Positions 6,135-13,340 of a stretch of DNA of 18,971 nucleotides are shown here, one piece after another. The notes below the pieces were generated by a model. That model ran no database searches. It was not told where the DNA came from and saw only the letters and a list, made by a program, of their open reading frames with translations. The translations under genes and the position numbers were made by a program. Positions within the stretch are counted from its first letter, which is position 1. The number at the start of each line of letters is the position of its first letter. The DNA is from an uncultured Clostridium sp. (GTDB lineage: Bacteria; Bacillota; Clostridia; Christensenellales; Pumilibacteraceae), in NCBI GenBank assembly GCA_900555125.1, contig USKH01000004.1:1-18971 (forward strand). The letters run 5' to 3'.

Positions 6135-7779
6135 TGTTTTTGCCTCCTTCTGCTTTTTTCTCACGCGCGAACGAATCGGCGTCCATGTTCTGCGAACCGA
6201 GCACGGTATAATTTTCGCCGCCGTCCATCTTCTTTTCGATAAGTCTGAGAACGCGCGTTATCGTGAAAGTCAGAACAAAGTAAATAGCGGCTACCAGCAA
6301 GTAAGTGGCAAACGTGTTGAAATTGATTGCCACTATGCTTTTTGCCTGGAAGAACAATTCGGTAAAGCCTATCACGTTCAGAACCGACGTGTCCTTGACG
6401 TTTACTACGAATTCGTTTGCAACCGACGGCAGAATATTGCGAAGAGCCTGCGGCAGAACGACGTGCGTCATGGTCTGGGAATGCGTCATTCCTATCGCCG
6501 CCGCGCCCTCGAACTGCCCTTTGTCTATCGAGATTATGCCGCCGCGCACTATTTCCGCCATGTACGCGCCCGTGTTTATCGAAACTATAATAAAGCCTGC
6601 AAGTATGGGATTGAGAGTTACGCCTCCGTTCAGAAGCGCAAAGCCCCAGAAAATAACCATTGCCTGCACCATCATAGGCGTGCCGCGGAATATTTCTATA
6701 TACGCCGCAAATATCCAGTCTCCTATCTTTTTAAACACTCCTAAAGCGGCGTCTCGGGGCATCGGCATGGTGCGGTACATTCCGATAAGCATGCCGATAA
6801 TAAGACCTATAATCGTGCTTATCAGCGAAACAAGCAGAGTGTAGCCCACGCCTTTAAGCAACCACGCCCAGTATTTGGAAAGAATTCTTCCCACCGACGC
6901 GAAAAAGCTTCTTCCCGCGTCGCTGTCGGCTATCGCTCCCGTTTCGTAAAGAGAAATGGCGTTTTTCAGCATTTCGGCGCGCTCTTCCGCGGTAATTTCC
7001 GAAATGGCACGGTTTACTTCACTTAAATATTTGCTGCCTTTTTTCAGTCCCACCGAAATCGCGACGTCGCCTTTATCCACGGCAAAACCGGTATCGTTGT
7101 TTTTAAGCGGAATAAACGTAAAGTCGGAATTAGCAGCGCAATCGGCACGTGCGCCGGGGTCCTCGGCGACGTATCCGTCTACAGTTCCCACCGACAGCGA
7201 TTCCGCCATAAGCGGAAAATTTTCCATGGGGGTAAGGCGGGTTATTCCGTATTTTCCGCCCTGCGCTTCGAGCGCGGTATCGTGGAACGTTCCCTGCTGA
7301 GCCACTATTCTCGCGCCGGACAAATCGGCAAGCGACTGCGCCCCGGCGTACTTTCCGTCTTTACGAACGACAATAACCAGCTGACTTTCATAATACGGCT
7401 CGGAAAAATCTATGCTTTCTTTTCTGTCCGCCGTCGCGCTCATACCGGCGATAACAAAGTCGAGGGCGTCGCTTTGCACGGCGTTGACAAGCGCGTCCCA
7501 TTCGTACTTGACAATGACAAGCTCCTTATTCATGCTTTCGGCGATGCGCTTTGCCACCATTACGTCGTATCCGTTGGCATATCCGTCGGCGTTGGAAATT
7601 TTAACCGAGCCCGAACTCTCGTCGGTACGAGTATAATTGAACGGCGCATAACCGCATTCCATTCCGACGCGCAATTGTCCGTCGGTCTTTTTTTCGCTGC
7701 ACGCGGTCAGCGTAAGACACGACAGCGCGACTATCAGCGTCAGCGCAAATAAAAATGCTCTTCTGATCGTTTTTTTCAT
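6127..7779 (-). CDS. Fused substrate-binding lipoprotein and permease of amino acid ABC importer (predicted lysine)
   Basis: A 550-residue fusion. A signal peptide ends in a lipobox with C27 (LTAC). A bacterial type-3 solute-binding domain spans about 35-265 and opens with LRVGMECGYAPFNYT. A HisM/GlnP-type permease domain of about 305-520 follows, with several membrane segments beginning WLLKGVGYTLLVSL and the EAA loop GQFEGAAAIGMTHSQTM preceding LPQALRNILP. Binding-protein/permease fusions are known in Bacillota; with the ATPase next door this is a complete importer in two genes. A GGAG-containing site lies ten bases before the ATG. Lysine specificity is predicted from the upstream lysine riboswitch. 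The tail after 520 is a short cytoplasmic extension. Confidence 0.93.
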   Translation of the reverse strand: MKKTIRRAFLFALTLIVALSCLTLTACSEKKTDGQLRVGMECGYAPFNYTRTDESSGSVKISNADGYANGYDVMVAKRIAESMNKELVIVKYEWDALVNAVQSDALDFVIAGMSATADRKESIDFSEPYYESQLVIVVRKDGKYAGAQSLADLSGARIVAQQGTFHDTALEAQGGKYGITRLTPMENFPLMAESLSVGTVDGYVAEDPGARADCAANSDFTFIPLKNNDTGFAVDKGDVAISVGLKKGSKYLSEVNRAISEITAEERAEMLKNAISLYETGAIADSDAGRSFFASVGRILSKYWAWLLKGVGYTLLVSLISTIIGLIIGMLIGMYRTMPMPRDAALGVFKKIGDWIFAAYIEIFRGTPMMVQAMVIFWGFALLNGGVTLNPILAGFIIVSINTGAYMAEIVRGGIISIDKGQFEGAAAIGMTHSQTMTHVVLPQALRNILPSVANEFVVNVKDTSVLNVIGFTELFFQAKSIVAINFNTFATYLLVAAIYFVLTFTITRVLRLIEKKMDGGENYTVLGSQNMDADSFAREKKAEGGKNNG

Positions 7780-7799
7780 TTTTCTGCTTCTCCGGTAAT

Positions 7800-7843
7800 A
7801 AAAAAATTTTCCGCAAATCCACTTGAGGGAAGTTTACGGAAAA
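7800..7843 (-). terminator. Regulatory intrinsic terminator in the lysine riboswitch leader
   Basis: On the minus strand TTTTCCGTAAA (7843-7833) pairs with TTTGCGGAAAA (7817-7807), 11 bp with one G-U pair, followed by a run of seven T. It lies between the riboswitch aptamer and the importer gene, where the expression platform is expected. Confidence 0.85.
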
Positions 7844-7890
7844 CGATAAAAAGCAATCAAAAAATTCAAACGATTGAAAAAAAGATTAAC

Positions 7891-8057
7891 CCGATAGCTC
7901 TCCGCAAGTTGCCCTGCGACAGTCTGCAACGTATTACCCTGCAGCCCAACCCTTTTGTCCGAACGGACGGAGCAAAAAGCGTTTCGGCGAATTTTCCTTT
8001 GGGCGAGATATTTCCGTTTTACCTCTCGCTTACTTATAAAATTCGCGCCTCTATGTG
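7891..8057 (-). promoter_or_regulatory. Lysine riboswitch (L-box) aptamer
   Basis: Read on the minus strand, the conserved landmarks of the lysine riboswitch appear in order: ATAGAGGCGCG at the 5' side of P1/P2, AAGTAAGCGAGAGG, then ATTCGCCGAAACGC with the conserved GCCGAA, GTTGGGCTGCAGGG, CAGACTGTCGCAGGG, and finally GGAGAGCTATC, whose CTAT closes P1 with the 5' ATAG. The order, spacing and total length of about 165 bases fit the family well. It begins a few bases after the predicted transcription start and is followed by an intrinsic terminator, so lysine binding should reduce expression of the downstream importer. The antiterminator pairing was not resolved by eye. Confidence 0.92.
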
Positions 8058-8069
8058 AATTATGCGTGT

Positions 8070-8098
8070 ATTTTAGCAATTATTTTTACGTTTGTCAA
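8070..8098 (-). promoter_or_regulatory. SigA-type promoter of the riboswitch-controlled importer operon
   Basis: On the minus strand TTGACA (8098-8093), a 17-base spacer, then TAAAAT (8075-8070). The predicted start near 8063 puts the riboswitch at the very 5' end of the transcript. Confidence 0.85.
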
Positions 8099-8189
8099 TC
8101 GTTTTCGACGCATTTCGTCGTTTTTTTTGCATTTTTCGGGGAAATTTACGACCATTATTCGTCAATCGCGCAAACTAAACCTTATTCCA

Positions 8190-8252
8190 TAGGGGAGACC
8201 TGTGGTCTCCGCCGAACATTTAAAGCCTCTCCCGAAGGGCGAGGCTTTAAAT
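8190..8252. repeat. Intergenic two-hairpin repeat (copy 1)
   Basis: The first hairpin is GGAGACC-TGT-GGTCTCC. The second is AAAGCCTC...GAGGCTTT with an inner CCC/GGG pairing, giving a UUCG-type loop on the minus strand. The 23 bases from CCGCCGAACATT to the start of the second hairpin are shared exactly with the copy at 17545. It lies past the end of the CotH gene and may also act as a weak terminator. The 15-base AAAAAGCGTTGCGGG at 8271-8285 also recurs at 17838-17852. Nothing else is seen between 8100 and 8340. Confidence 0.75.
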
Positions 8253-8340
8253 ACTACGTCTATCAATACCAAAAAGCGTTGCGGGCGCGACGCGTTAAAT
8301 CATCGCATAAATCAAAACCCCGATACCCCTCCCGCTTTCT

Positions 8341-11300
8341 TTACAATTTTTTAATCACGAGATTACGATAGGTCACGTTGGCGGTGTGCTGATAAATATC
8401 GAACGCAATCACGTTTTTATCCGGAACGGCGACGTCGTAGGCATAGTTCCCGTCAACGTAAACCGTGAGCGTTCCGCCGTGCTTGACAAACCGCATTTTG
8501 TGAACGCCCTCGTACAAATCTGCAACCCCCGCATATGCGGCCGAGCTTGCCATCCCCTTTACGTCTGTAAACACGGTGGACTGTCCGCCGTTGAGAATGC
8601 GCGTTACGTAATTACTGCCGTCATACATAAATTTAACGTGGAACTGTCCGACCCCGTTTTTCAGCGCGTCGACGCGATAGCTGTACGAAAGCTCGAAATT
8701 ATCGAGATTAAGTCCGCGTATTTCCTTTCTTCCGCAGCCGGGCAGACTTCCGTTGCCCTGCCAGAACTGATTTACCGCAAACTCGCGTTCTCCGTAAATT
8801 ACGACTTCTCCCTCTATGGGAACGTTTCCGTCATCCTGAAAATCGGCAAACAGCGTTTTTTTGATTTTAGAAAGGAATATGCCGTTTCTGTTTCTCAGCC
8901 AGTTTTTGCCGTCGTTTATGCGCCACTGCCACTGATCGAGCGACTGAGTTTGCGCCCAGCGAAGCACATTGTAATTTATAAGCGGTTTAACCGCATCGGC
9001 AAGCTCGTTAAGCACGTTTATCGAATTGGCTGGCGCCAGCTGATTGTTGCAGATTTCAACCGCGCGTTCGTACAATCTGCGGCGGAACCCGGCGTTTGCA
9101 AGCGCGCGATTAAACAGATTGTAGCGTTGCAGACTGTACGCCGAACCTGCAGACAAAAGATTGGAATATTCTCCGTCCAGGGTCTGCTCTTCCATACCCA
9201 TATCGAGGTCGTGAAGAATAAAGCGCAGTTTTCCGTCGGTATAAATATTGTTTTCTTTCGGCTTGGACACGCGCCATACGCGATGATTGTTTCCGTTTCC
9301 GACAAAGTCCCAGTTGCCGCACCAAGCCTGCATTATCATGCAATCGATCATGCTTGCTTCATCCACGTACTTGTCGAAAAAGGCGTTAAAAACTTCGTCG
9401 TCGGTAAAATCTTTTTCGGGACTGTCGAGATAGGCGTTCATTTCCGCGATGAACTCGTTTGCCGCCACCTCGTCGCCGTCCGACACGTTGTATGTTCCTC
9501 CGACGTAATCGAAATACTGCACGTCGTCTTTTTTTACGTTGTAGTTGGTTTTAAAGTACACGTCCGCATAATGCTCGCGAATGTAATACATACCCCAGAA
9601 TTCGCCGTTTAAGTACACGATTGCAGGTTGCACGGCAGCGGTCGCAACGTTTAAGTCCCGAGCCAGCAATTGCAGATACGCGTCGTTGAACCGCAGTCCG
9701 TCCTCGTATCGGCTGCCGCCATTCCACAAACGAAAACGCGTAAATTCGTCCAGAATAACGCCTTTTTCGCCGCCTTTTTCGCGATTTCCGAATATCTCGA
9801 AATTTACAGGCGACTGCTTGTTTCCGTTTTCGTCTTTGTTGAAATTGAGATGCAGCGTGCGTTGCGGACGACCGCGCGACCAGCCGCCGCCCACTTTCAC
9901 CTGTGTGTTTGTCGAAAAAGAATATCCGTACTGATCGAAAAATTCGAGATTTGCGCGAGCTTTATTGTCTGCCTGCGCATTACTTCCGGGAATGTACACA
10001 TTGTTATAAACAGACTTTCCCCTGCCGTTGGGAACGCCGTCGAACCAGTTTTTCTCGGGCATGGACAACGAAATTATGGGAACTTTATCGAAATCGGAGG
10101 ACGGAAACAGAATATACGACGAAACCGCGCGTTCGAGTATTTCCCCGTTTCTCACCACAGCCACGTTGTACACGTACGCAAGGTCGATGAGATTATAGTT
10201 ACCGTTGTTCTGCATTTCCTGCACGTATTTTTCCGAGCGGTTTTTGTTTGGTCCCGCCCAGTCGAGCGCACCGTCCACCCGAGTGGTAAGCCGGTATTCG
10301 GACAACAAACCCGTGCGCTGTCTTATAAGCGTTTTTCCCTTCCATTTTCTTGCGTTCGACAAGTTGTCGAAAACGGGCGAACTGTCGGTGGTATAGTAAA
10401 CGTATGCGTTTTTTTCGGTCGTGATAAAATCTATAGTCTGTTCTTTTTTATATCTGCCGGCAGGAACGGACGCGTACAGACTTTCGCCTATCTTTACGTA
10501 GTCTTCCGGCACGACGACGGTACGCTCGTTTACTGTTACGGTAAATTCGGCGCGAACGTTTTCGTATCCGACAAGCCGACATTCCACGGTTGCGGTTCCC
10601 GCTTCGAGAGCCGAAATAACGCCCTCTTTGACGCGCACCGAAGACGCTCCTTTCACAACCCTATATATAAACTCCGCTCCTTCGAGCGCGGGGGTAAGCA
10701 CGGGGGTAACTACGGCGTTTTCGCCGGCGGTCAGCGTTATCGTCCGGGTTTCAAAGATTATTTTATAGTCGGGAGCAACGACGGTACACGTAAAAGTCGT
10801 TTTTGCGCGGCTTCCGTCCAGCGCCGCCTCTATAACCGCCACTCCGGGCGCAACAGCGGTTATTTCGCCGCCGGAGACAGTTATATATTCGCCGCCGGAG
10901 ATTATTTTGTACGAGAATTTTTTCTCGCCGTCGTAGTTTTTGACCTCGGGTCGGATTACTGTTTTTTCTCCGACGGTTATGGTCGTGTCTTTAACCGAAA
11001 TTTCGCTTAAATCGGCTTTTTGAGTGACTTTTACCACAAAATCGACAGAATAATCGGTGCCGAGAAGAGTGCATTTTAACGTTGCGGAGCCCGGTTTAAG
11101 TCCGACGATTTTCATTCCGTCGGCACGCGCAACGTCGTTGCCAGCTTTTACTTCCAGCAAAAACTCTTTTTCGCCGTCGTAATTTTTCGCTTCGGGGGAT
11201 ACGGTAACGCTTTGCCCCTCTTCTACAGTGACGTCGGCAACAATTATTTCGCATTGCGGCACGTCGGGCAACTGCGCGGACGGTTTGCACGCCGCTAAAA

Positions 11301-11358
11301 AGCATGTGAAAACGACAGCTACCGTCGCAATAATAATCGCCGTTACTCTCTTTTTCAT
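8341..11358 (-). CDS. CotH-domain lipoprotein with Ig-like repeats and C-terminal lectin-like domain
   Basis: About 1005 residues, exported and lipid-anchored: the signal peptide ends in LAAC (Cys near residue 24). Three Ig-like (BIG2-type) repeats cover about 38-280; two contain the same KNYDGEK phrase. A short stretch near 300-330 (EQTIDFITTEKNAYVYYTTD) resembles the CHB_HEX-type domain. A CotH kinase-like domain spans about 470-800, with VYLNGEFWGMYYIREHYAD and RFILHDLDMGME, the latter being the expected acidic metal/ATP site. The last 130 residues look like a LamG/DUF1080-type beta-sandwich. Three consecutive ATGs occur; the third (11358) has the best spacing (seven bases) to GGAG. CotH proteins phosphorylate spore-coat proteins or act on surface polymers; the substrate here is unknown. 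It lies 39 bases after the GDPD-like gene and is probably co-transcribed with it. Confidence 0.88.
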   Translation of the reverse strand: MKKRVTAIIIATVAVVFTCFLAACKPSAQLPDVPQCEIIVADVTVEEGQSVTVSPEAKNYDGEKEFLLEVKAGNDVARADGMKIVGLKPGSATLKCTLLGTDYSVDFVVKVTQKADLSEISVKDTTITVGEKTVIRPEVKNYDGEKKFSYKIISGGEYITVSGGEITAVAPGVAVIEAALDGSRAKTTFTCTVVAPDYKIIFETRTITLTAGENAVVTPVLTPALEGAEFIYRVVKGASSVRVKEGVISALEAGTATVECRLVGYENVRAEFTVTVNERTVVVPEDYVKIGESLYASVPAGRYKKEQTIDFITTEKNAYVYYTTDSSPVFDNLSNARKWKGKTLIRQRTGLLSEYRLTTRVDGALDWAGPNKNRSEKYVQEMQNNGNYNLIDLAYVYNVAVVRNGEILERAVSSYILFPSSDFDKVPIISLSMPEKNWFDGVPNGRGKSVYNNVYIPGSNAQADNKARANLEFFDQYGYSFSTNTQVKVGGGWSRGRPQRTLHLNFNKDENGNKQSPVNFEIFGNREKGGEKGVILDEFTRFRLWNGGSRYEDGLRFNDAYLQLLARDLNVATAAVQPAIVYLNGEFWGMYYIREHYADVYFKTNYNVKKDDVQYFDYVGGTYNVSDGDEVAANEFIAEMNAYLDSPEKDFTDDEVFNAFFDKYVDEASMIDCMIMQAWCGNWDFVGNGNNHRVWRVSKPKENNIYTDGKLRFILHDLDMGMEEQTLDGEYSNLLSAGSAYSLQRYNLFNRALANAGFRRRLYERAVEICNNQLAPANSINVLNELADAVKPLINYNVLRWAQTQSLDQWQWRINDGKNWLRNRNGIFLSKIKKTLFADFQDDGNVPIEGEVVIYGEREFAVNQFWQGNGSLPGCGRKEIRGLNLDNFELSYSYRVDALKNGVGQFHVKFMYDGSNYVTRILNGGQSTVFTDVKGMASSAAYAGVADLYEGVHKMRFVKHGGTLTVYVDGNYAYDVAVPDKNVIAFDIYQHTANVTYRNLVIKKL

Positions 11359-11403
11359 CATCATTCTCCTTTTTTCTTCTATAATTTTATTGTTTATAAA
11401 AAA

Positions 11404-12432
11404 TTATTCCAGATAAATACCGGTAACTATTTTCTTTGCGCCGGACTTTAAGCACGAGCAAAGCTCGTCGGGCGTATCGGCGAAAGGTATTTCTTCCGCT
11501 TCCGATAAATATTTCTCTTCCGCGCCGTACAAAAGCGAGCCGTTGCGGGTAAAGTATACAATTTTCGCTTCGGGCATAACGTCGGCTGTTTTGCGGGCGT
11601 TTCTCTTTCCGTCCGCAACGACGTAATAATTCTCTACCCGCGTTTGTTCGATCTCCTCTTTAAGCTTTTCGAGTGCGAGTTTTTCGCCGTGCAGACGGAA
11701 ATAAGGCGTTATTTCCTTTTCCTCGCACACGGCAAGAGCTTCTTTAAGCGACATAATACGCGTTTCCCTGTAAAAGGCGTTGGCAAAAGCTCCCATATCG
11801 AGCGATTTAAGACTTTCGTAGTCGTAATCTTCGACAAACCCGTCGCCGTCCGAATGCGAGCATAAATTCGTGCCGTCGTGACACACGATAACTCCGTCGC
11901 GACTTTGTTCGACGTCGAAAACAATGGCTTTAAAACCCGCTTTGACGGCGGCAAGAACCGCGGGGGAAGTATTTTTGGGCGCGTAAGCCGACAATCCGCC
12001 GGCCGCAACGCCGCAAAGTTCTGCCGGCCCGACGTTTTTGTCGTTTACCGTCAACGTAAGGAAAGAAACGCTTGCTCCGCCTTCAAGAGTAAGCTTAAAG
12101 TACGCTTCGTCCGCTCCGAACGGCACGAAAAAACGCATTTTTTGTTCGAGATAATTGTCCTTATCCGCTAAATAACCGCCTTTGTCTTCGGGACAGAACT
12201 TTTCGCCGCGACGAAAATATTCCGCGGACATAACAGCCCTCGAACAATCCCCGCCGAACATTTTTGCAACCGCTTCGACTTCGATCACCTCGAACGGTCT
12301 GAAATTGAGCGGAAATTTAAGCGTTCCCGCTCCGAAAAGCTGAGCCGTTGCGGTAACCTTTCCGCGTTCCGCCGCCACTTTCACTTCCGTTTTGTCGAGT
12401 TTAGCCAAGCACGATCTGGATAGTAAATTCAC
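11404..12432 (-). CDS. GDPD-fold protein with degenerate active site
   Basis: A 342-residue protein with no signal peptide. An N-terminal part of about 135 residues is beta-rich and unrecognised. From about 140 a glycerophosphodiester phosphodiesterase-type domain follows. Landmarks of the family are recognisable: the usual HRG...PENT is AAGG...PKNT at 143-155, the usual IExDVxxTKDG is VFDVEQSRDG at 171-180, and HD is kept at 185-186. The first catalytic His is Ala, the Glu of ExD is Val, and the third metal ligand position (usually in an IEIK-type strand) reads FRLH around 245-248. It is therefore probably not a phosphodiesterase and may bind a lipid or sugar-phosphate ligand. Start is GTG, eight bases after GGAGG, with a promoter upstream. 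Confidence 0.8.
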   Translation of the reverse strand: MNLLSRSCLAKLDKTEVKVAAERGKVTATAQLFGAGTLKFPLNFRPFEVIEVEAVAKMFGGDCSRAVMSAEYFRRGEKFCPEDKGGYLADKDNYLEQKMRFFVPFGADEAYFKLTLEGGASVSFLTLTVNDKNVGPAELCGVAAGGLSAYAPKNTSPAVLAAVKAGFKAIVFDVEQSRDGVIVCHDGTNLCSHSDGDGFVEDYDYESLKSLDMGAFANAFYRETRIMSLKEALAVCEEKEITPYFRLHGEKLALEKLKEEIEQTRVENYYVVADGKRNARKTADVMPEAKIVYFTRNGSLLYGAEEKYLSEAEEIPFADTPDELCSCLKSGAKKIVTGIYLE

Positions 12433-12491
12433 TTTATTTGCCTCCGTCGCTACCTTCTTTCGTACGCCAATATAAAATCGCCGTTTTGTAT

Positions 12492-12520
12492 ATTATATCA
12501 CACAAATCGGCGAAAATCAA
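12492..12520 (-). promoter_or_regulatory. SigA-type promoter of the GDPD-like/CotH operon
   Basis: On the minus strand TTGATT (12520-12515), a 17-base spacer, then TATAAT (12497-12492), about 60 bases before the GTG start. Confidence 0.75.
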
Positions 12521-12618
12521 GACTCGCGGTCGTTTTTTTATCATTATTATAGTACAAAACCCTATTTCTTTTTCCCGACAGGCTCTTCCGGGCGTAAAAC
12601 CCGCCCGACAAACTGCCG

Positions 12619-13173
12619 CTATTTTTCGGTTATGTCGTCGATAAGATTGTTTTTAAGCGACAAAATCACCGGGTGCGCCGAATTGTTTTCGTCTACAAGC
12701 AAAAACGCTCCGTCGGCGTCCGACACGAAATTTTCGTCGCGCACGACCGCTTTGTAAGGCGAGAAAAACTCGCCGAGAGCGGCGTCTTCCACCGACGAAG
12801 AAAGCTCGCTTGTCATATACTTTCTCGCGGCTGCGTAATCGCCCTTTTTTACGCACGAGAAAAAATCACCCACCGGCGAGCAGTCGCACGGGCATTTTTC
12901 GCGCGGAGAAAAAACGTAGCCGAACCGCTTTTCAAACAGTGCCAGAGCGCGGCATTGGTCCAGCTTTACGACGTTTACCAAGCCGCCGCACGGCGTGGGC
13001 GTAAAACCGCAGAATTTAACAGTGTACGGCAGCAGCGCGGGATTGAGCGGGAACACGGTTACGTACACGCTTTCGCATTTTCGGAACTTGACGCAGCAAT
13101 TGTTTTCGAGAAAAACTCCGTTCGCCGTAAACGCGGCTTGTTCGGCAAACTTCAAAAATAATGTTATTTCCAT
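12619..13173 (-). CDS. Hypothetical Cys-rich cytoplasmic protein
   Basis: A 184-residue protein that I do not recognise. There is no signal peptide or membrane segment. About ten cysteines are present, including the pairs NNCC, FCGF...PCGG and EKCPCDCS, which could bind metal. The N-terminal half is beta-rich; the C-terminal half (from about 105) has KKGDYAAARKYMTSELSSSV, then FFSPYKAVV, resembling a small alpha-plus-beta tail domain. There is no clear ribosome binding site before the ATG at 13173; the sequence there is an A/T-rich run, so the start is uncertain, although the reading frame and codon use look like a real gene. It points the same way as the GDPD-like gene, but a promoter lies between them, so it may be a separate unit. 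Confidence 0.6.
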   Translation of the reverse strand: MEITLFLKFAEQAAFTANGVFLENNCCVKFRKCESVYVTVFPLNPALLPYTVKFCGFTPTPCGGLVNVVKLDQCRALALFEKRFGYVFSPREKCPCDCSPVGDFFSCVKKGDYAAARKYMTSELSSSVEDAALGEFFSPYKAVVRDENFVSDADGAFLLVDENNSAHPVILSLKNNLIDDITEK

Positions 13174-13262
13174 ATTTTATATTTACTTGCGTAAATCTCT
13201 TAATATGCGCTTCCCACCCGCGCGATTTTTTGACCGTTACTTCAAATCATGTCTTTATATGC

Positions 13263-13291
13263 TTGCAAAACACGGTTTTATATGATAAAAT
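13263..13291 (+). promoter_or_regulatory. SigA-type promoter of the duplicated lipoprotein gene
   Basis: TTGCAA (13263-13268), a 17-base spacer and TAAAAT (13286-13291), about 50 bases before the start codon. Confidence 0.7.
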
Positions 13292-13340
13292 AAGAAAAAA
13301 GAAAAGCATTTTCGCAAAAATTTAAAGGAGTATCTGCATT

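Noticed and set aside
8106..8128. Plus-strand terminator CGACG-CATTT-CGTCG plus T-run
   Set aside because: The stem is only 5 bp and no plus-strand gene lies upstream; probably chance in an A/T-rich promoter region.
8386..11010. Long plus-strand ORFs opposite the CotH gene
   Set aside because: The CotH frame has clear domains, a lipobox and a ribosome binding site. The opposite frames are low-complexity shadows with no start signals.
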